Positions 1 to 8,272 are shown, counted from the first letter of the stretch. The stretch: 48,260 bases of DNA from Paenibacillus anaericanus (GCF_003994475.1 NZ_RZNY01000026.1:17968-66227), one strand, 5' to 3'. Notes: generated from the letters alone by a model not told the origin. Translations and numbers: made by a program.

Positions 1-172
1 AAGCCAAGGTCCGAACCCTAGTCCTAGCCCAAGTCAAGGTCCGAACCCGACTCCTAGCCCAAGTCAAGGTCCGAACCCGACTCCTAGCCCAAGCCAAGAA
101 CCGAACCCGACTCCTAGCCCAAGCCAAGGTCCGAACCCGAACCCGAGCCCGAGCCAAGGTCCGAACCCGAGC
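1..172 (+). repeat. Tandem 30-bp repeat
   Basis: Unit CCAAGTCAAGGTCCGAACCC plus a ten-base variable end is repeated head to tail about 5.7 times with few substitutions. The unit is a multiple of three, so copy-number changes keep the coding frame. It continues beyond the left edge of the window. Confidence 0.85.
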
Positions 173-184
173 GCTGGCACCTAA
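2..184 (+). CDS. C-terminal end of a Pro/Ser/Gln/Asn repeat protein (partial)
   Basis: The reading frame enters from the left edge of the window and stops at TAA 182-184. It translates as a 10-residue repeat of the form SQGPNPTPSP, about six copies with small changes (E for G, N for T), ending in NPSAGT. Such Pro/Ser-rich stretches are usually spacers or tails in secreted or wall-associated proteins, but no functional domain is visible in the window. The +1 frame is also open across the repeat and continues past this stop with protein-like sequence, so the stop may come from a frameshift. The 5' part and its function are unknown. Frame choice rests on the low-complexity composition, which is typical of such tails. 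Confidence 0.6.
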   Translation, partial: SQGPNPSPSPSQGPNPTPSPSQGPNPTPSPSQEPNPTPSPSQGPNPNPSPSQGPNPSAGT

Positions 185-484
185 TCTGACGATTAATGTC
201 GTGAACGGCACGGACTCACAAACGACATCCTCTTACCTAGTGTTACGAATACGTAGACACACATCTTCGATTACAATTGCAAGCGGGTTTTAAAGGTTAT
301 GGCAGGGTATCGATAAGTGAGCTGTGCCACCTAAGTGAACATTTCCTTGTACTCCACAAAGTACTTCAAAAGAAGTCCCTCTGGACAATTGGCAGCTGAA
401 GCGATTCGATTTCGTATGAAGAGAATCCGGTGGCTACCAAAGATGAGGGGCAAGCTTACACTCGTATGCTTCACTAAGCATTGT
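171..484 (+). pseudogene. Possible decayed downstream domain of the repeat protein
   Basis: In the frame +1 relative to the repeat protein, sequence after the repeat reads APNLTINVVNGTDSQTT and runs to a stop at 291-293. Further on, about 380-460, another frame reads GQLAAEAIR and then RIRWLPK. From memory these resemble, in the same order, the beta-rich domain that follows Pro-rich linkers in Paenibacillus S-layer-homology proteins (N-V-x-x-G-T ... A-x-x-A-I-x-K ... R-I-V-I-P). If so, this is a gene remnant broken by several frameshifts. The stretch 185-600 otherwise contains no convincing gene with a ribosome binding site. This is a weak, memory-based similarity. Confidence 0.3.
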
Positions 485-493
485 AGACATACA

Positions 494-545
494 AAGCAGG
501 CCGAGTTCAGCCCTCCTCTTTCGAGTGGCTGAACTCGGCCTGCTT
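494..545. terminator. Strong bidirectional terminator
   Basis: A perfect 19-bp stem (494-512 with 527-545) encloses a 14-base loop and has A/T-rich flanks on both sides. It would end transcription from the repeat protein or its remnant on the + strand and from the oxidoreductase gene on the - strand. Confidence 0.8.
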
Positions 546-608
546 ATTTGTTCTGATAATTGTCATTCATAAATACTCACCTTAGGAACGTCTCTCTCCC
601 TTGTTGGA

Positions 609-1622
609 TTAAAAAACGATACTGATTTTGCCGAAATACGAACCTTCTGCCAGATGTCTGAGGGCCTCCACTGCTTGCGAGAACGGAAACTCTTTATCGA
701 CAATTGGACGAAGACGATGGTGTTCGATCGCAACATTCATATTCTCGAACATCGCTCGGCTGCCTACGTTAATGGCCTGAAGCCTTGCTCTCCTGAGGAT
801 GGCCGGGACAATAGCTAAACCTTCAACACTGGCCCCGGATAGAATGCCGACGATACTAATCTGACCGCCTACCTTTAAGGCAGAGATGGAACGATTAAGT
901 GTTTCCCCGCCTCCAAGATCGACGATATGATCAGCACCCCGCCCTTGCGTGTACTCCAATACGGCTTTGTCCCACTCCAACTTTCGCTTATAATTGATGC
1001 CGTGATCGGCGCCTAACGCTTTCGCACGTGCAAGCTTATCATCGCTACTTGAGGTTACAATGACTTGTGCTCCTTGAAGCTTAGCGAATTGCAGAGCGAA
1101 CAAGGAGACGCCGCCGGTACCTTGAACGACAACTGTATCTCCTGCTTTCACCTTGCCCTCTTCCACGATCGCATGCCAGGCCGTTACTCCGGCGCAAGGC
1201 AGAGTAGCTGCTTCGATATCGGTCAAATGTTGGGGTACGCGTACCAGCCCTTCCTCAGGCAACACGACATACTCCGCTAGCAACCCTTCGAGCGGACTAC
1301 CTAACGAGGATACCCAATTCTCTGGCGTAGCTTCGCCGGACTTCCAGTTTTGGGTAAAGATCGCACTCACGCGTTCCCCTATTCGGAACTTCCCAGCTTG
1401 TTCCCCTAAGGATACAATCTCGCCTACTCCATCGGATAGCGGAACCAGCGGCTCTTTCAGTTCTGGGTTATAAAATCCGTTTATGACTCCTATATCACGT
1501 GAGTTTAGCGATACCGCCTTCATTCGAATAAGCACTTCACCACGGGCGGGAGTTGGAATCTGGCGATCCACTTCTACAATGTGATCCAGTCCAAAACCGC
1601 CCTGAATAACGTAAGCTTTCAT
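609..1622 (-). CDS. Zinc-independent MDR-family NAD(P)H quinone oxidoreductase / alcohol dehydrogenase-like
   Basis: This is a medium-chain dehydrogenase/reductase of 337 residues. It has a GroES-like N-terminal half and a Rossmann half with the nucleotide loop VVVQGTGGVSLFALQ. The zinc-ligand motif of classical alcohol dehydrogenases (GxCHxD) is replaced by LNSRDIG, which fits the zinc-free quinone-oxidoreductase branch. The longer frame to 1784 was rejected: ATG at 1622 is preceded by AAGGAGA at normal spacing and gives the family N-terminus MKAYVIQGG. The gene diverges from an HxlR regulator, a layout known for Bacillus redox-stress reductases (for example HypR-hypO), so detoxification of quinones or aldehydes is likely. 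The substrate cannot be told from sequence. Confidence 0.85.
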   Translation of the reverse strand: MKAYVIQGGFGLDHIVEVDRQIPTPARGEVLIRMKAVSLNSRDIGVINGFYNPELKEPLVPLSDGVGEIVSLGEQAGKFRIGERVSAIFTQNWKSGEATPENWVSSLGSPLEGLLAEYVVLPEEGLVRVPQHLTDIEAATLPCAGVTAWHAIVEEGKVKAGDTVVVQGTGGVSLFALQFAKLQGAQVIVTSSSDDKLARAKALGADHGINYKRKLEWDKAVLEYTQGRGADHIVDLGGGETLNRSISALKVGGQISIVGILSGASVEGLAIVPAILRRARLQAINVGSRAMFENMNVAIEHHRLRPIVDKEFPFSQAVEALRHLAEGSYFGKISIVF

Positions 1623-1642
1623 TGTGCATCTCTCCTTATTTG

Positions 1643-1654
1643 GTGTATAGACAC
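1643..1654. promoter_or_regulatory. Candidate HxlR operator (GTGT-N4-ACAC)
   Basis: The inverted repeat GTGTATAGACAC lies 21 bases upstream of the oxidoreductase start, in the intergenic region shared with the divergent HxlR gene. The position suits a repressor site. The short length makes this a candidate only. Confidence 0.35.
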
Positions 1655-1739
1655 ACAATAATTCATATAATAAGATGTAGCTAGACGGCACTTTTAGGTC
1701 GGTTACGAACCCAAAGGTGCGTAAGGAGGACGGATGCGT

Positions 1740-2117
1740 ATGAAACCATCGGACATATCCCTGAAGGTTTGCAGCTATAGTCATGTATTGGAAATAATAT
1801 CCGATAAATGGACGGCGCTTGTCATCTACTCCTTGGAGAACGGCACCATCCGTTACGGAGAGATAAATAGACGTATCGAGGGTATATCGCAGAAAATGCT
1901 AACGCAAACTTTGAAGCAACTGGAACGGGACGGATTGGTCAATCGGAAAGTCACGCCATCGGTTCCGCCGATCGTAGAGTATACGCTAACCCCGCTTGGG
2001 GAAACTTTGATTCCCTACATGAAAATGTTAAAGGATTGGGCATCTGAACATTACTCCGCGGTGAGAAAGGCTAGAGAAGAATATGACCTCGGTGGGACGG
2101 AAACCATCGTGCGTTAA
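1740..2117 (+). CDS. HxlR-family winged-helix transcriptional regulator
   Basis: The protein has the HxlR/DUF24 winged-helix pattern: a helix with DKWTALVIYSLENG, then RYGEINRRIEGISQKMLTQT (recognition region) and a wing ending in YTLTPLGE. A single cysteine sits just before the DNA-binding domain (KVCSYS), at the place of the redox-active Cys of YodB, CatR and HypR; these regulators sense quinones, diamide or hypochlorite. Two starts are possible: ATG 1734, 4 bases after AAGGAGG, and ATG 1740, 10 bases after it. The second gives MKPSDISL and slightly better spacing. The divergent oxidoreductase is the likely target, and sensing of electrophiles is inferred from the Cys and the context. Confidence 0.85.
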   Translation: MKPSDISLKVCSYSHVLEIISDKWTALVIYSLENGTIRYGEINRRIEGISQKMLTQTLKQLERDGLVNRKVTPSVPPIVEYTLTPLGETLIPYMKMLKDWASEHYSAVRKAREEYDLGGTETIVR

Positions 2118-2164
2118 TTAGTACTTTTCGAGTAAAATGTTAGAATCACTGAAGTGAGTTGTCT

Positions 2165-2222
2165 AAAAAAAATAATACCGAGCAAAGTGATGGTGACATC
2201 CTTTGCTCGGTATTATTTTTTT
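2165..2222. terminator. Bidirectional terminator
   Basis: A 20-bp stem (2168-2187 with 2201-2220) has an A-tract before it and a T-tract after it. It serves the convergent HxlR (+) and ROK (-) genes. Confidence 0.85.
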
Positions 2223-2260
2223 GTAGCATATGGATTAACGGAATTCTTATGTATGCTTCA

Positions 2261-3106
2261 TCAACTAACTGTTGTACATTTGCGAATCCATTCCCGAGCA
2301 CCAAAAGCGATCACCCTGTTCTGAATCTTTGGTGTCGTGATCGTACAGCATTTGAGTAATTCGGGTAACGCGTGAATTTCAAGCGCAGCCTTTGCTGCTT
2401 CCATATAGCCCTTATAGGTCGGTGTGCTCCCGCCAATTACGATAACATCTGGATTATACAGGTGCACCAAGTTAGTTAAAGCATATCCAAAGTACTGCCC
2501 TGCTTGACTTACAAGTTTAGTAGCTTGCTCATCGCCTGTTTCTAGGTGTTCGCGAAGTGTAGCATCATCCATTTCCGCTTGATTCATAATGGCATAACCA
2601 CTTGCGAGCGTATCGAGCAGTACTGCTTGCCCATCTACGTTAAGGATCATATAACCCAGTTCTCCGCTCCATCCCTTCGCGCCAAGCAGTAATTCTCCCG
2701 AGGCCACAACACCTGCCGCGATAAAAGCATCGGCTATGATGACGACAACCGTTTCGTTGTTGGTAAAATGAGCGGCCTCAGCCATCGTAGCTGCCTTCAC
2801 ATCATTGATAAATGCTACGGGAATGCTTGCTGGTGTTGCGAACATATCCGCTGTAACTCCGTTTAACGCAGGCAAGACATGGCTTAACTCTACTTTATCG
2901 CTACCAACGACTAATCCTGGCATACCCATGCCGATGCCACTTGGAGTATAGGGCAATTTGTTCACAAAGGCCTCTACCTCCTGCTGGAGTTGAAGCAAGG
3001 AACATTCCTTTCCCGTAGAAATCGTATGCTCCAGATAGCCGCTTGCTGTCTCCGCCATCATATACATCTGCCCACCGTCAATTTCAATACCTACATATGT
3101 GTTCAT
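2261..3106 (-). CDS. ROK-family sugar kinase-like protein, probably degenerate
   Basis: This 281-residue protein keeps the overall order of ROK proteins: an N-terminal phosphate-binding strand, GMGMPGLV, the catalytic-loop segment INDVKAATMAEA, GELGYMIL, and a C-terminal VIVIGGSTP segment. Several marks differ from active glucokinases. The DIGGT motif reads EIDGGQM, the NDAN loop reads NDVK, the ExGH motif has Tyr for His, and the CxCGxxGC zinc site is absent. The Asp of the catalytic loop is present. It may be a kinase with changed substrate use or a non-catalytic sugar sensor; no DNA-binding domain is present. GGAGGG upstream supports the ATG at 3106. The AraC gene just upstream on the same strand may be co-transcribed. 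Confidence 0.75.
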   Translation of the reverse strand: MNTYVGIEIDGGQMYMMAETASGYLEHTISTGKECSLLQLQQEVEAFVNKLPYTPSGIGMGMPGLVVGSDKVELSHVLPALNGVTADMFATPASIPVAFINDVKAATMAEAAHFTNNETVVVIIADAFIAAGVVASGELLLGAKGWSGELGYMILNVDGQAVLLDTLASGYAIMNQAEMDDATLREHLETGDEQATKLVSQAGQYFGYALTNLVHLYNPDVIVIGGSTPTYKGYMEAAKAALEIHALPELLKCCTITTPKIQNRVIAFGAREWIRKCTTVS

Positions 3107-3162
3107 ATCAGTTGTCCCTCCTATTGTTCATTGTTTCCTTCAATAATGAGAAAAAGGTTAAG

Positions 3163-3975
3163 TCACATTTCCCTTATATACTCTTCGGGCGATTTGCCAA
3201 TCATCGCTTTAAAATCTTTGATAAAGTGGGCTTGATCGTAATAACCCATATCCTGCGCCAATTTAGGCCAATTTGAAACAGCACCTTTTTCCATGAGTTC
3301 CACTACCTCTTGAAGCCGATACCGCTTGATGACCCATTTCGGGCTAACGCCAACATAACGGTTGAACAGACGCTGCAAGGTCCGTTTGTTCATATCAAAC
3401 TCTTGCACGATATCCTCCACCTTGGTAATCTGGCGATTATCGATGGTGAATTGCACGATCCGATTGATCAATTCAACGTTGTCATCCTGCTCTGGAATGC
3501 GATCCAGTAGAAATTGTTCTGCAAGTTGTACCATCTCTTCCTCTGTCTCTATAGCAAAGATTTGTTGTTCTATGTCCTGCACATCTATTCCGAAAACATC
3601 TTTAAAACCTAGCACCTTGCCAGTAAGAAGAGATATCGACTGTTTCCAAAAAGGATGAAAGCCTCCTGGTTTGAATTTGATCCCCAGCGTCATCCCCTCT
3701 TCCTTTAAAAGGCGCGTGTAGGTTGTTGTAGGGACACCGTAAATTCCGGTAAATATCTCATTATTCTCATATTCAAACGCTAAATTTACGTTGGGATAAG
3801 ATAAGACAGTTTGGCGAAAAGGAGCTTGTCCTGTTAAGTCCCATCGTACCACCCAATAATGCTCTATTAATTGAGCCAAACTATCAGCAGGTTCGTATCT
3901 CATAAGCGAAAATTTTTGCATGCCTGCTTCTGCTTTCAGAATCCCCTTATCAGATCGTTGATCATTCGGTTTCAC
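3163..3975 (-). CDS. AraC-family transcriptional regulator with DUF6597-type N-terminal domain
   Basis: The N-terminal part (MRYEPADSLAQLIEHYW, then SYPNVNLAFEY) matches the DUF6597 sensor domain found in many small AraC proteins. The last about 90 residues form the AraC double helix-turn-helix (DIVQEFDMNKRTLQRLFNRY and LAQDMGYYDQAHFIKDFK). The start is GTG at 3975, with GGAGGT about 7 bases upstream; no in-frame ATG has comparable support. It lies between the ROK gene (same strand) and the divergent SRPBCC gene, which is a plausible target through the 131-base shared intergenic region. The ligand is unknown. Confidence 0.8.
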   Translation of the reverse strand: MKPNDQRSDKGILKAEAGMQKFSLMRYEPADSLAQLIEHYWVVRWDLTGQAPFRQTVLSYPNVNLAFEYENNEIFTGIYGVPTTTYTRLLKEEGMTLGIKFKPGGFHPFWKQSISLLTGKVLGFKDVFGIDVQDIEQQIFAIETEEEMVQLAEQFLLDRIPEQDDNVELINRIVQFTIDNRQITKVEDIVQEFDMNKRTLQRLFNRYVGVSPKWVIKRYRLQEVVELMEKGAVSNWPKLAQDMGYYDQAHFIKDFKAMIGKSPEEYIREM

Positions 3976-4106
3976 GAACCTACCTCCAGACGGAGCCGCT
4001 ATTGTCGCGTTTTTACAATACGTTCCATGTTGTCTATTCTATACTGAGACTAGCAGTTCGAAGCTGTTTAGGCAATTTAATATATTGATCGAACGGAGGA
4101 TAATTT

Positions 4107-4556
4107 ATGGATCTTAAGTATGAAATTTATATCGGAGCAACACCTGAGGATGTTTGGCAAGTCTTTGTATCACCCGAAGGCACAAAAGCCATATTCTATG
4201 GTTGCATTCTTGACTCAACCTTCGAAATTGGTGCACCTTATGCCTACATTGGACCTGGTGCCGATGGAGATGAAACCGTACATGTCTACGGTAATGTTCT
4301 AGCCTTCGAGCAGAATCGACTCATGAGCTACACAGAACATCCTGGACCGTCGTATAGAGAAAATCATGCAGAACTCGAAACAAGGGTTACACTCTCACTA
4401 GAGATAGTGGGAAATTGTACGAAGCTTACGTTAGTTAACGATCAATGGCCCGACAATCATCCCTCATACGAAAATACAAAGTCATCTTGGCCGATGATTC
4501 TGAGCAATGCCAAGACCTATGTGGAAACGGGAAAGACATTAGACTTTGGCTGGTAA
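4107..4556 (+). CDS. SRPBCC / AHSA1-like domain protein
   Basis: This single-domain START/SRPBCC protein has 149 residues. Its N-terminus YEIYIGATPEDVWQVFVSPE is the family's usual first strand and helix, followed by a beta-sheet core and a C-terminal helix starting SSWPMILSNAKTYVETGK. The family forms a hydrophobic-ligand cavity, and small bacterial members are often stress or antibiotic-related but mostly uncharacterised. GGAGG precedes the ATG. It is transcribed away from an AraC regulator and followed at once by a terminator, so it is a single-gene unit probably under that regulator's control. Confidence 0.8.
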   Translation: MDLKYEIYIGATPEDVWQVFVSPEGTKAIFYGCILDSTFEIGAPYAYIGPGADGDETVHVYGNVLAFEQNRLMSYTEHPGPSYRENHAELETRVTLSLEIVGNCTKLTLVNDQWPDNHPSYENTKSSWPMILSNAKTYVETGKTLDFGW

Positions 4557-4598
4557 AATAATAAGTTTATTTTATGGTGACTGTACCTATTTAACAGT

Positions 4599-4636
4599 AG
4601 CAAGGGGAAGCCTAGACGGCTTCCCCTTGCTTTATT
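4599..4636 (+). terminator. Terminator after SRPBCC gene
   Basis: A 14-bp perfect stem (4599-4612 with 4618-4631) has a 5-base loop and is followed by TTATT. It also stands between this gene and the convergent esterase gene. Confidence 0.8.
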
Positions 4637-4654
4637 ATCTTTGTCCTCACCCTG

Positions 4655-6040
4655 TTATTTTGTATTCAAGGCGAGGAGAATATAATCTTCCCGAACTTCC
4701 TCGATTGTATAAAGTCCTGTACTCTCGAGTAAAATCGCTATATCTGTAATGTCCTTCGTTGTCGCTTTCAGACTTTCCGCCGTGGGCTTAAGCAAAATTT
4801 TAATGCTACTATCCTTTTCTTCGATTACGAGTGATTTCAATTTGTTTTTTAGAATCCTTACCAAACGATCATAGTCTACTTTATATTCTACGGTAATGCC
4901 TTGATAAGTCACTTCCACATCTAGGGGCTCCGGTTTTAAAAAGATCACTATCCCCGCCGTATCTACCTGCCCAACCTTGGGATTCAATACCTTATACTCG
5001 GCTAAATCTGAAACTGAATAGTCCATTCCATTATTCATGCTTGCTACCGGATTAAGACGGATATACGAGCTGTCAGACCCGAAGATCATCAGCGAGTCAT
5101 CTACTACCAGATCGATCGCTTGTTCGGGTGCTTTTCCGGCAAACATGAGTAGTGGACTGTGGACACGTCTGGACCAGGAATTCTCATCATGGTTACCCAA
5201 AATATCCATCTGAAAAAATAAATCTTGGCCGTATTCAAATCCCTTCGATTTCAGAATATCTACCAACGGCTCGATAAGCATTCCTTCGGCATACCCCATA
5301 TCCAACCAAATCTTCACATTTGGCTTTTCTTTTTCCTTCGCCAGTTCTTCAAACAGTCTCCCCTTAGCTACCCAGGTGGAAGCTGATACCGCTCCAATCG
5401 AGGAGAACGTCTCTGGGTGATGGTAACCCATCCATAACGCCTGTACACCACCGAAGGATGATCCCATGATCATTCGATTGTCCCTATCAGGAATGGTTCT
5501 GTAAGTTCCATCCACATAAGGAATGACAGTTTCAATGAAATAACGGGTAAATTCCTCTGCACTCTTGCCATCAGACGGAATGGACTCATCGAGAAAAGGA
5601 ACATATTCCTCTCCCCTTTTGGCGCCATCGCTTGCATCAACTCCGATCACGATAACTTTCTCCATTCTTCCATCAGTAATGAGCTGATCTATGACTCTCT
5701 CCACTTTCCACTCTTTTTGAAAAGAACTGGTATTCGTTTCGAATACATTACGCCCATCGTTCATGTACACAACGGGGTAACGCTCGTTGTCGGTTTCGTA
5801 ACCGGGAGGGAGGTAAACAAAAATACGCCGTTTCTCAAGTTCATCGATATGTACACTTCCTTGCCCCACAATCTTGCCAGTTGGATTCTCGGTTGCTTGT
5901 ACGGTCACACTTGTCTTGGGCTCAAATGATGTTGGAGAGGTAGTGATTGAATCTTCTTTGTCCTGGCAACCTACCAGGGCTAGCATACATATTACAATAA
6001 ATCCCCATAAGCATGATCTTTGTGAGCCATATTGGTTCAT
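4655..6040 (-). CDS. Esterase-family (enterochelin-esterase-like) alpha/beta hydrolase lipoprotein
   Basis: The N-terminus has a signal peptide ending in a lipobox (LALVGC), so the protein should be attached to the outer face of the membrane. The hydrolase part starts around residue 60 (IFVYLPPGYETDNERYPVVY), contains the nucleophile elbow GSSFGG, and has a late GNHDENSW that could supply the catalytic His. This is the esterase D / Fes-like PF00756 family. The last about 140 residues go beyond the usual domain; they include NNGMDYSVSDL and VTYQGITVEYKVDYDRL and may form a small extra domain resembling copper-amine-oxidase-N repeats, though this is uncertain. GGAGGG supports the start. The substrate is unknown; candidates are siderophore or cell-wall esters. 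Confidence 0.8.
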   Translation of the reverse strand: MNQYGSQRSCLWGFIVICMLALVGCQDKEDSITTSPTSFEPKTSVTVQATENPTGKIVGQGSVHIDELEKRRIFVYLPPGYETDNERYPVVYMNDGRNVFETNTSSFQKEWKVERVIDQLITDGRMEKVIVIGVDASDGAKRGEEYVPFLDESIPSDGKSAEEFTRYFIETVIPYVDGTYRTIPDRDNRMIMGSSFGGVQALWMGYHHPETFSSIGAVSASTWVAKGRLFEELAKEKEKPNVKIWLDMGYAEGMLIEPLVDILKSKGFEYGQDLFFQMDILGNHDENSWSRRVHSPLLMFAGKAPEQAIDLVVDDSLMIFGSDSSYIRLNPVASMNNGMDYSVSDLAEYKVLNPKVGQVDTAGIVIFLKPEPLDVEVTYQGITVEYKVDYDRLVRILKNKLKSLVIEEKDSSIKILLKPTAESLKATTKDITDIAILLESTGLYTIEEVREDYILLALNTK

Positions 6041-6203
6041 CTAATCCCTCCTGACTAGTAGTTCAAACGTTTCCACAACTATTAATATATACGGTTTAAT
6101 TTGTACCGGCTAGGATTATTTAACATATAACCCACACAAAAATGGCCAGTAACACTCTTCTTGCGAATGGTTACCGACCTGAAATCAGCAAAATTATTTT
6201 CAC

Positions 6204-6830
6204 TTATACAAATACCATCGTCCCAAACCTAGAAGAAACATGAAAATTGACCTTTCCTGTAGGGCTCCACGCCTGATATTCACGCGTACCTTCCAAGTCC
6301 TCATCAATTCGATAGAAGTTTACCTTCCAGCTTAATCCTTCATGAAGTGGATGAATGAAATTTGATGCTGGAATGCTAATATAGGTGGTTAAATATCCCT
6401 CCCTATTCGAGTCAACAGATGTAAGAAGATCTTGGAAGCACCATGCTTTGTTCAAACCTTTAACCGCATCTAAGTCATCATTCTCAATTAGAGCATCAAA
6501 CACCACATTATTGGGGCTGACTTCCAACTCCAAATAACGTGTCCCCTTGCCCTCCTCGTCGATAAAGAACTCAACGACATCCTGTTCATACAGTGGGTCA
6601 TCTCTTTCCGTAAAATCAGATACAATGTTACTGTCCTTACTTAAGAATCGTACATACAAATAGTCTTTGTTCCAGCAAGCTCTCACTTCGGTAGATTCTT
6701 TCGGCGGTAAACCTGTGACTGTGTCGCTTAATTCGAGTACATCGCAGCTATCCCAGTCAATGGAGCTCCATCCTGATTGCACTTGTTTACAATGATATAC
6801 ATAATCTTCTTTAACGATTGTGTTTTGCAA
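6204..6830 (-). CDS. CBM9-like / DOMON-type carbohydrate-binding protein
   Basis: The 208-residue protein reads as one beta-sandwich of the family-9-like carbohydrate-binding type: EVRACWNKDYLYVRFLSKD, then DVVEFFIDEEGKGTRYLELE, VSPNNVVFD, and a terminal WSPTGKVNFHVSSRFGTMVF. These are the strands and the tryptophan region usual for this group. No signal peptide is present, so it is cytosolic or part of an intracellular sugar pathway. The start is TTG at 6830 (MQNTIV), preceded by GAGGTG. It stands alone between the esterase and the deacetylase gene. Confidence 0.75.
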   Translation of the reverse strand: MQNTIVKEDYVYHCKQVQSGWSSIDWDSCDVLELSDTVTGLPPKESTEVRACWNKDYLYVRFLSKDSNIVSDFTERDDPLYEQDVVEFFIDEEGKGTRYLELEVSPNNVVFDALIENDDLDAVKGLNKAWCFQDLLTSVDSNREGYLTTYISIPASNFIHPLHEGLSWKVNFYRIDEDLEGTREYQAWSPTGKVNFHVSSRFGTMVFV

Positions 6831-6968
6831 TCTCTCACCTCATTTTACATATTCCATTTAGTCGGTATGTATCTAGTACCCTGTAATAATACACATATAG
6901 TAGAGGGTTTTTCAATTTATTTATTGTTCACATAATGTAGACTAGCATGACATGCCTACTAGCTAGAT

Positions 6969-7682
6969 TCAAGATTCCTGCATCAACAATTCATCCGTTC
7001 GCAGACATTGATAACCCTTCATCTGGATATCTTCAAGTACTTCCTCCAATCCTTCAATCATAAGGTAAGGAGCCTCCTCTTCCGCTCCCCATGTGTCTCC
7101 ACTATCATGCAGCAGTATAATGGAACCAGGCTTTATCCGTTTCAAAAGTTTCTCTTTCAACGGCTGCGCCCTACTCTGCACTTTCCAATCTCCACCCATT
7201 ACAGACCAGAGCACAATGCGGTAAGATTTGCGTAGAGAGAACAAATCGCCCATATTCAGAATTCCCCAGGGAGGACGGTAAAATGTCGGGCGTTCTCCGG
7301 TAATCCTCTCGATGATATCCGCCGAACGCTGGACATGTTGTTGCCTGATATGGCGCGGACTCATGATCCAATTCGGCAAATGCGTATAATTATGAATACC
7401 AATTTGATGTCCTTCCTGATGAATACGTCTTGTAAGCTCGGGATTCTGCTCAGCTTTACTTCCGAGCACGAAGAAGGTCCCTTTTACTCCCTGACGTTTC
7501 AGTACATCTAGCAGTTTGGGGGTATGTAAGGGATCCGGACCATCATCGAAAGTAAAAGCAACCTGGCGAGCAGATCGGCCTCTAATTGTGACACCTAATC
7601 CCCATATCCGCGTGATTAGGTAAGGTATGAACATATATATAATAATAAAAAGGGTCAGCGAGACGACTATAATTCGACTCAT
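6969..7682 (-). CDS. Polysaccharide deacetylase (NodB/PdaA-like), membrane-anchored
   Basis: An N-terminal hydrophobic anchor (residues about 4-28) is followed by the NodB domain. Motif 1 is TFDDGPDP, with the catalytic-base and metal Asp pair. Motif 2 is HNYTHLP, with both metal His. Motif 3 is RPPWG, and motif 5 is LLHDSG. All key residues are present, so it should remove acetyl groups from peptidoglycan or another N-acetyl sugar polymer outside the cell. The ATG overlaps the stop of the upstream YkoP-like gene by four bases (ATGA), implying translational coupling. The pairing of YkoP with a deacetylase suggests a shared role in envelope modification. Confidence 0.88.
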   Translation of the reverse strand: MSRIIVVSLTLFIIIYMFIPYLITRIWGLGVTIRGRSARQVAFTFDDGPDPLHTPKLLDVLKRQGVKGTFFVLGSKAEQNPELTRRIHQEGHQIGIHNYTHLPNWIMSPRHIRQQHVQRSADIIERITGERPTFYRPPWGILNMGDLFSLRKSYRIVLWSVMGGDWKVQSRAQPLKEKLLKRIKPGSIILLHDSGDTWGAEEEAPYLMIEGLEEVLEDIQMKGYQCLRTDELLMQES

Positions 7683-8272
7683 ACCAAAGCCTCCTTACGG
7701 TAACGAGTCAATAAGGATTGCCTAGTCATCAATAGCATTTTCGGCACAAGCTTCTGGACATTTTGTTGCATACGCTGCTTCCCTCCAGGATGCAGAACTC
7801 TAAGTAATAACCGCAGGTAATACGTCGAGAATATACGGAATCCTTTGGATTCGAGCGGATGCAGCTCAAATCCAAGACCATGGATAATCCCACGATGGAG
7901 CAGGGTAATACCCGTTAATGCCTTTACATGAGCAAGTTCAGGATCTGTTTCCATAGCTACGCTAATCTGTTTCATAGACTTCCGCAGCATCCGTGCCGTT
8001 GATAGTGCTGCACGATCGGGACCTAGCTCCTTCGAAAACTTCAAAACCTGACGGTTATCCAGATGGAGCTCTCCTACCCAATCACCGGAATGAACCCACT
8101 CCCCATCATGACACTCCACACTTTTCCCGTGATGGCGCCTGACAACTAGCTTACAAATGCCATATTTTTTACACGAAGCACTCCGAAATTTCGTAAACCA
8201 TTCAAATACAGCTTCCCAAGTCATCCAAATGGATTGCATACTTTTTTTTGAAATAGATTTTAATAGATCCAT
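7679..8272 (-). CDS. YkoP-family protein
   Basis: This 197-residue protein is recognised from memory as YkoP-like by the segments VECHDGEWVHSGDWVGELHLDN and GITLLHRGIIHGLGFELHPL. The family is of unknown function and occurs next to, or fused with, polysaccharide deacetylases, as here. It is basic and rich in Arg/Lys. It has no signal peptide but carries amphipathic C-terminal segments that could contact the membrane. The ribosome binding site before the ATG is weak. The gene shares four bases with the deacetylase start, so both products are likely made in a fixed ratio. Confidence 0.75.
   Translation of the reverse strand: MDLLKSISKKSMQSIWMTWEAVFEWFTKFRSASCKKYGICKLVVRRHHGKSVECHDGEWVHSGDWVGELHLDNRQVLKFSKELGPDRAALSTARMLRKSMKQISVAMETDPELAHVKALTGITLLHRGIIHGLGFELHPLESKGFRIFSTYYLRLLLRVLHPGGKQRMQQNVQKLVPKMLLMTRQSLLTRYRKEALV

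Noticed and set aside
1..172. Regular 30-bp repeats that could suggest a CRISPR array
   Set aside because: Units are directly adjacent without unique spacers, and they code for a low-complexity protein tail.
335..532. 65-codon ORF on the + strand
   Set aside because: No ribosome binding site, runs into a terminator stem, and the few protein-like segments fit better as decayed coding sequence spread over several frames.
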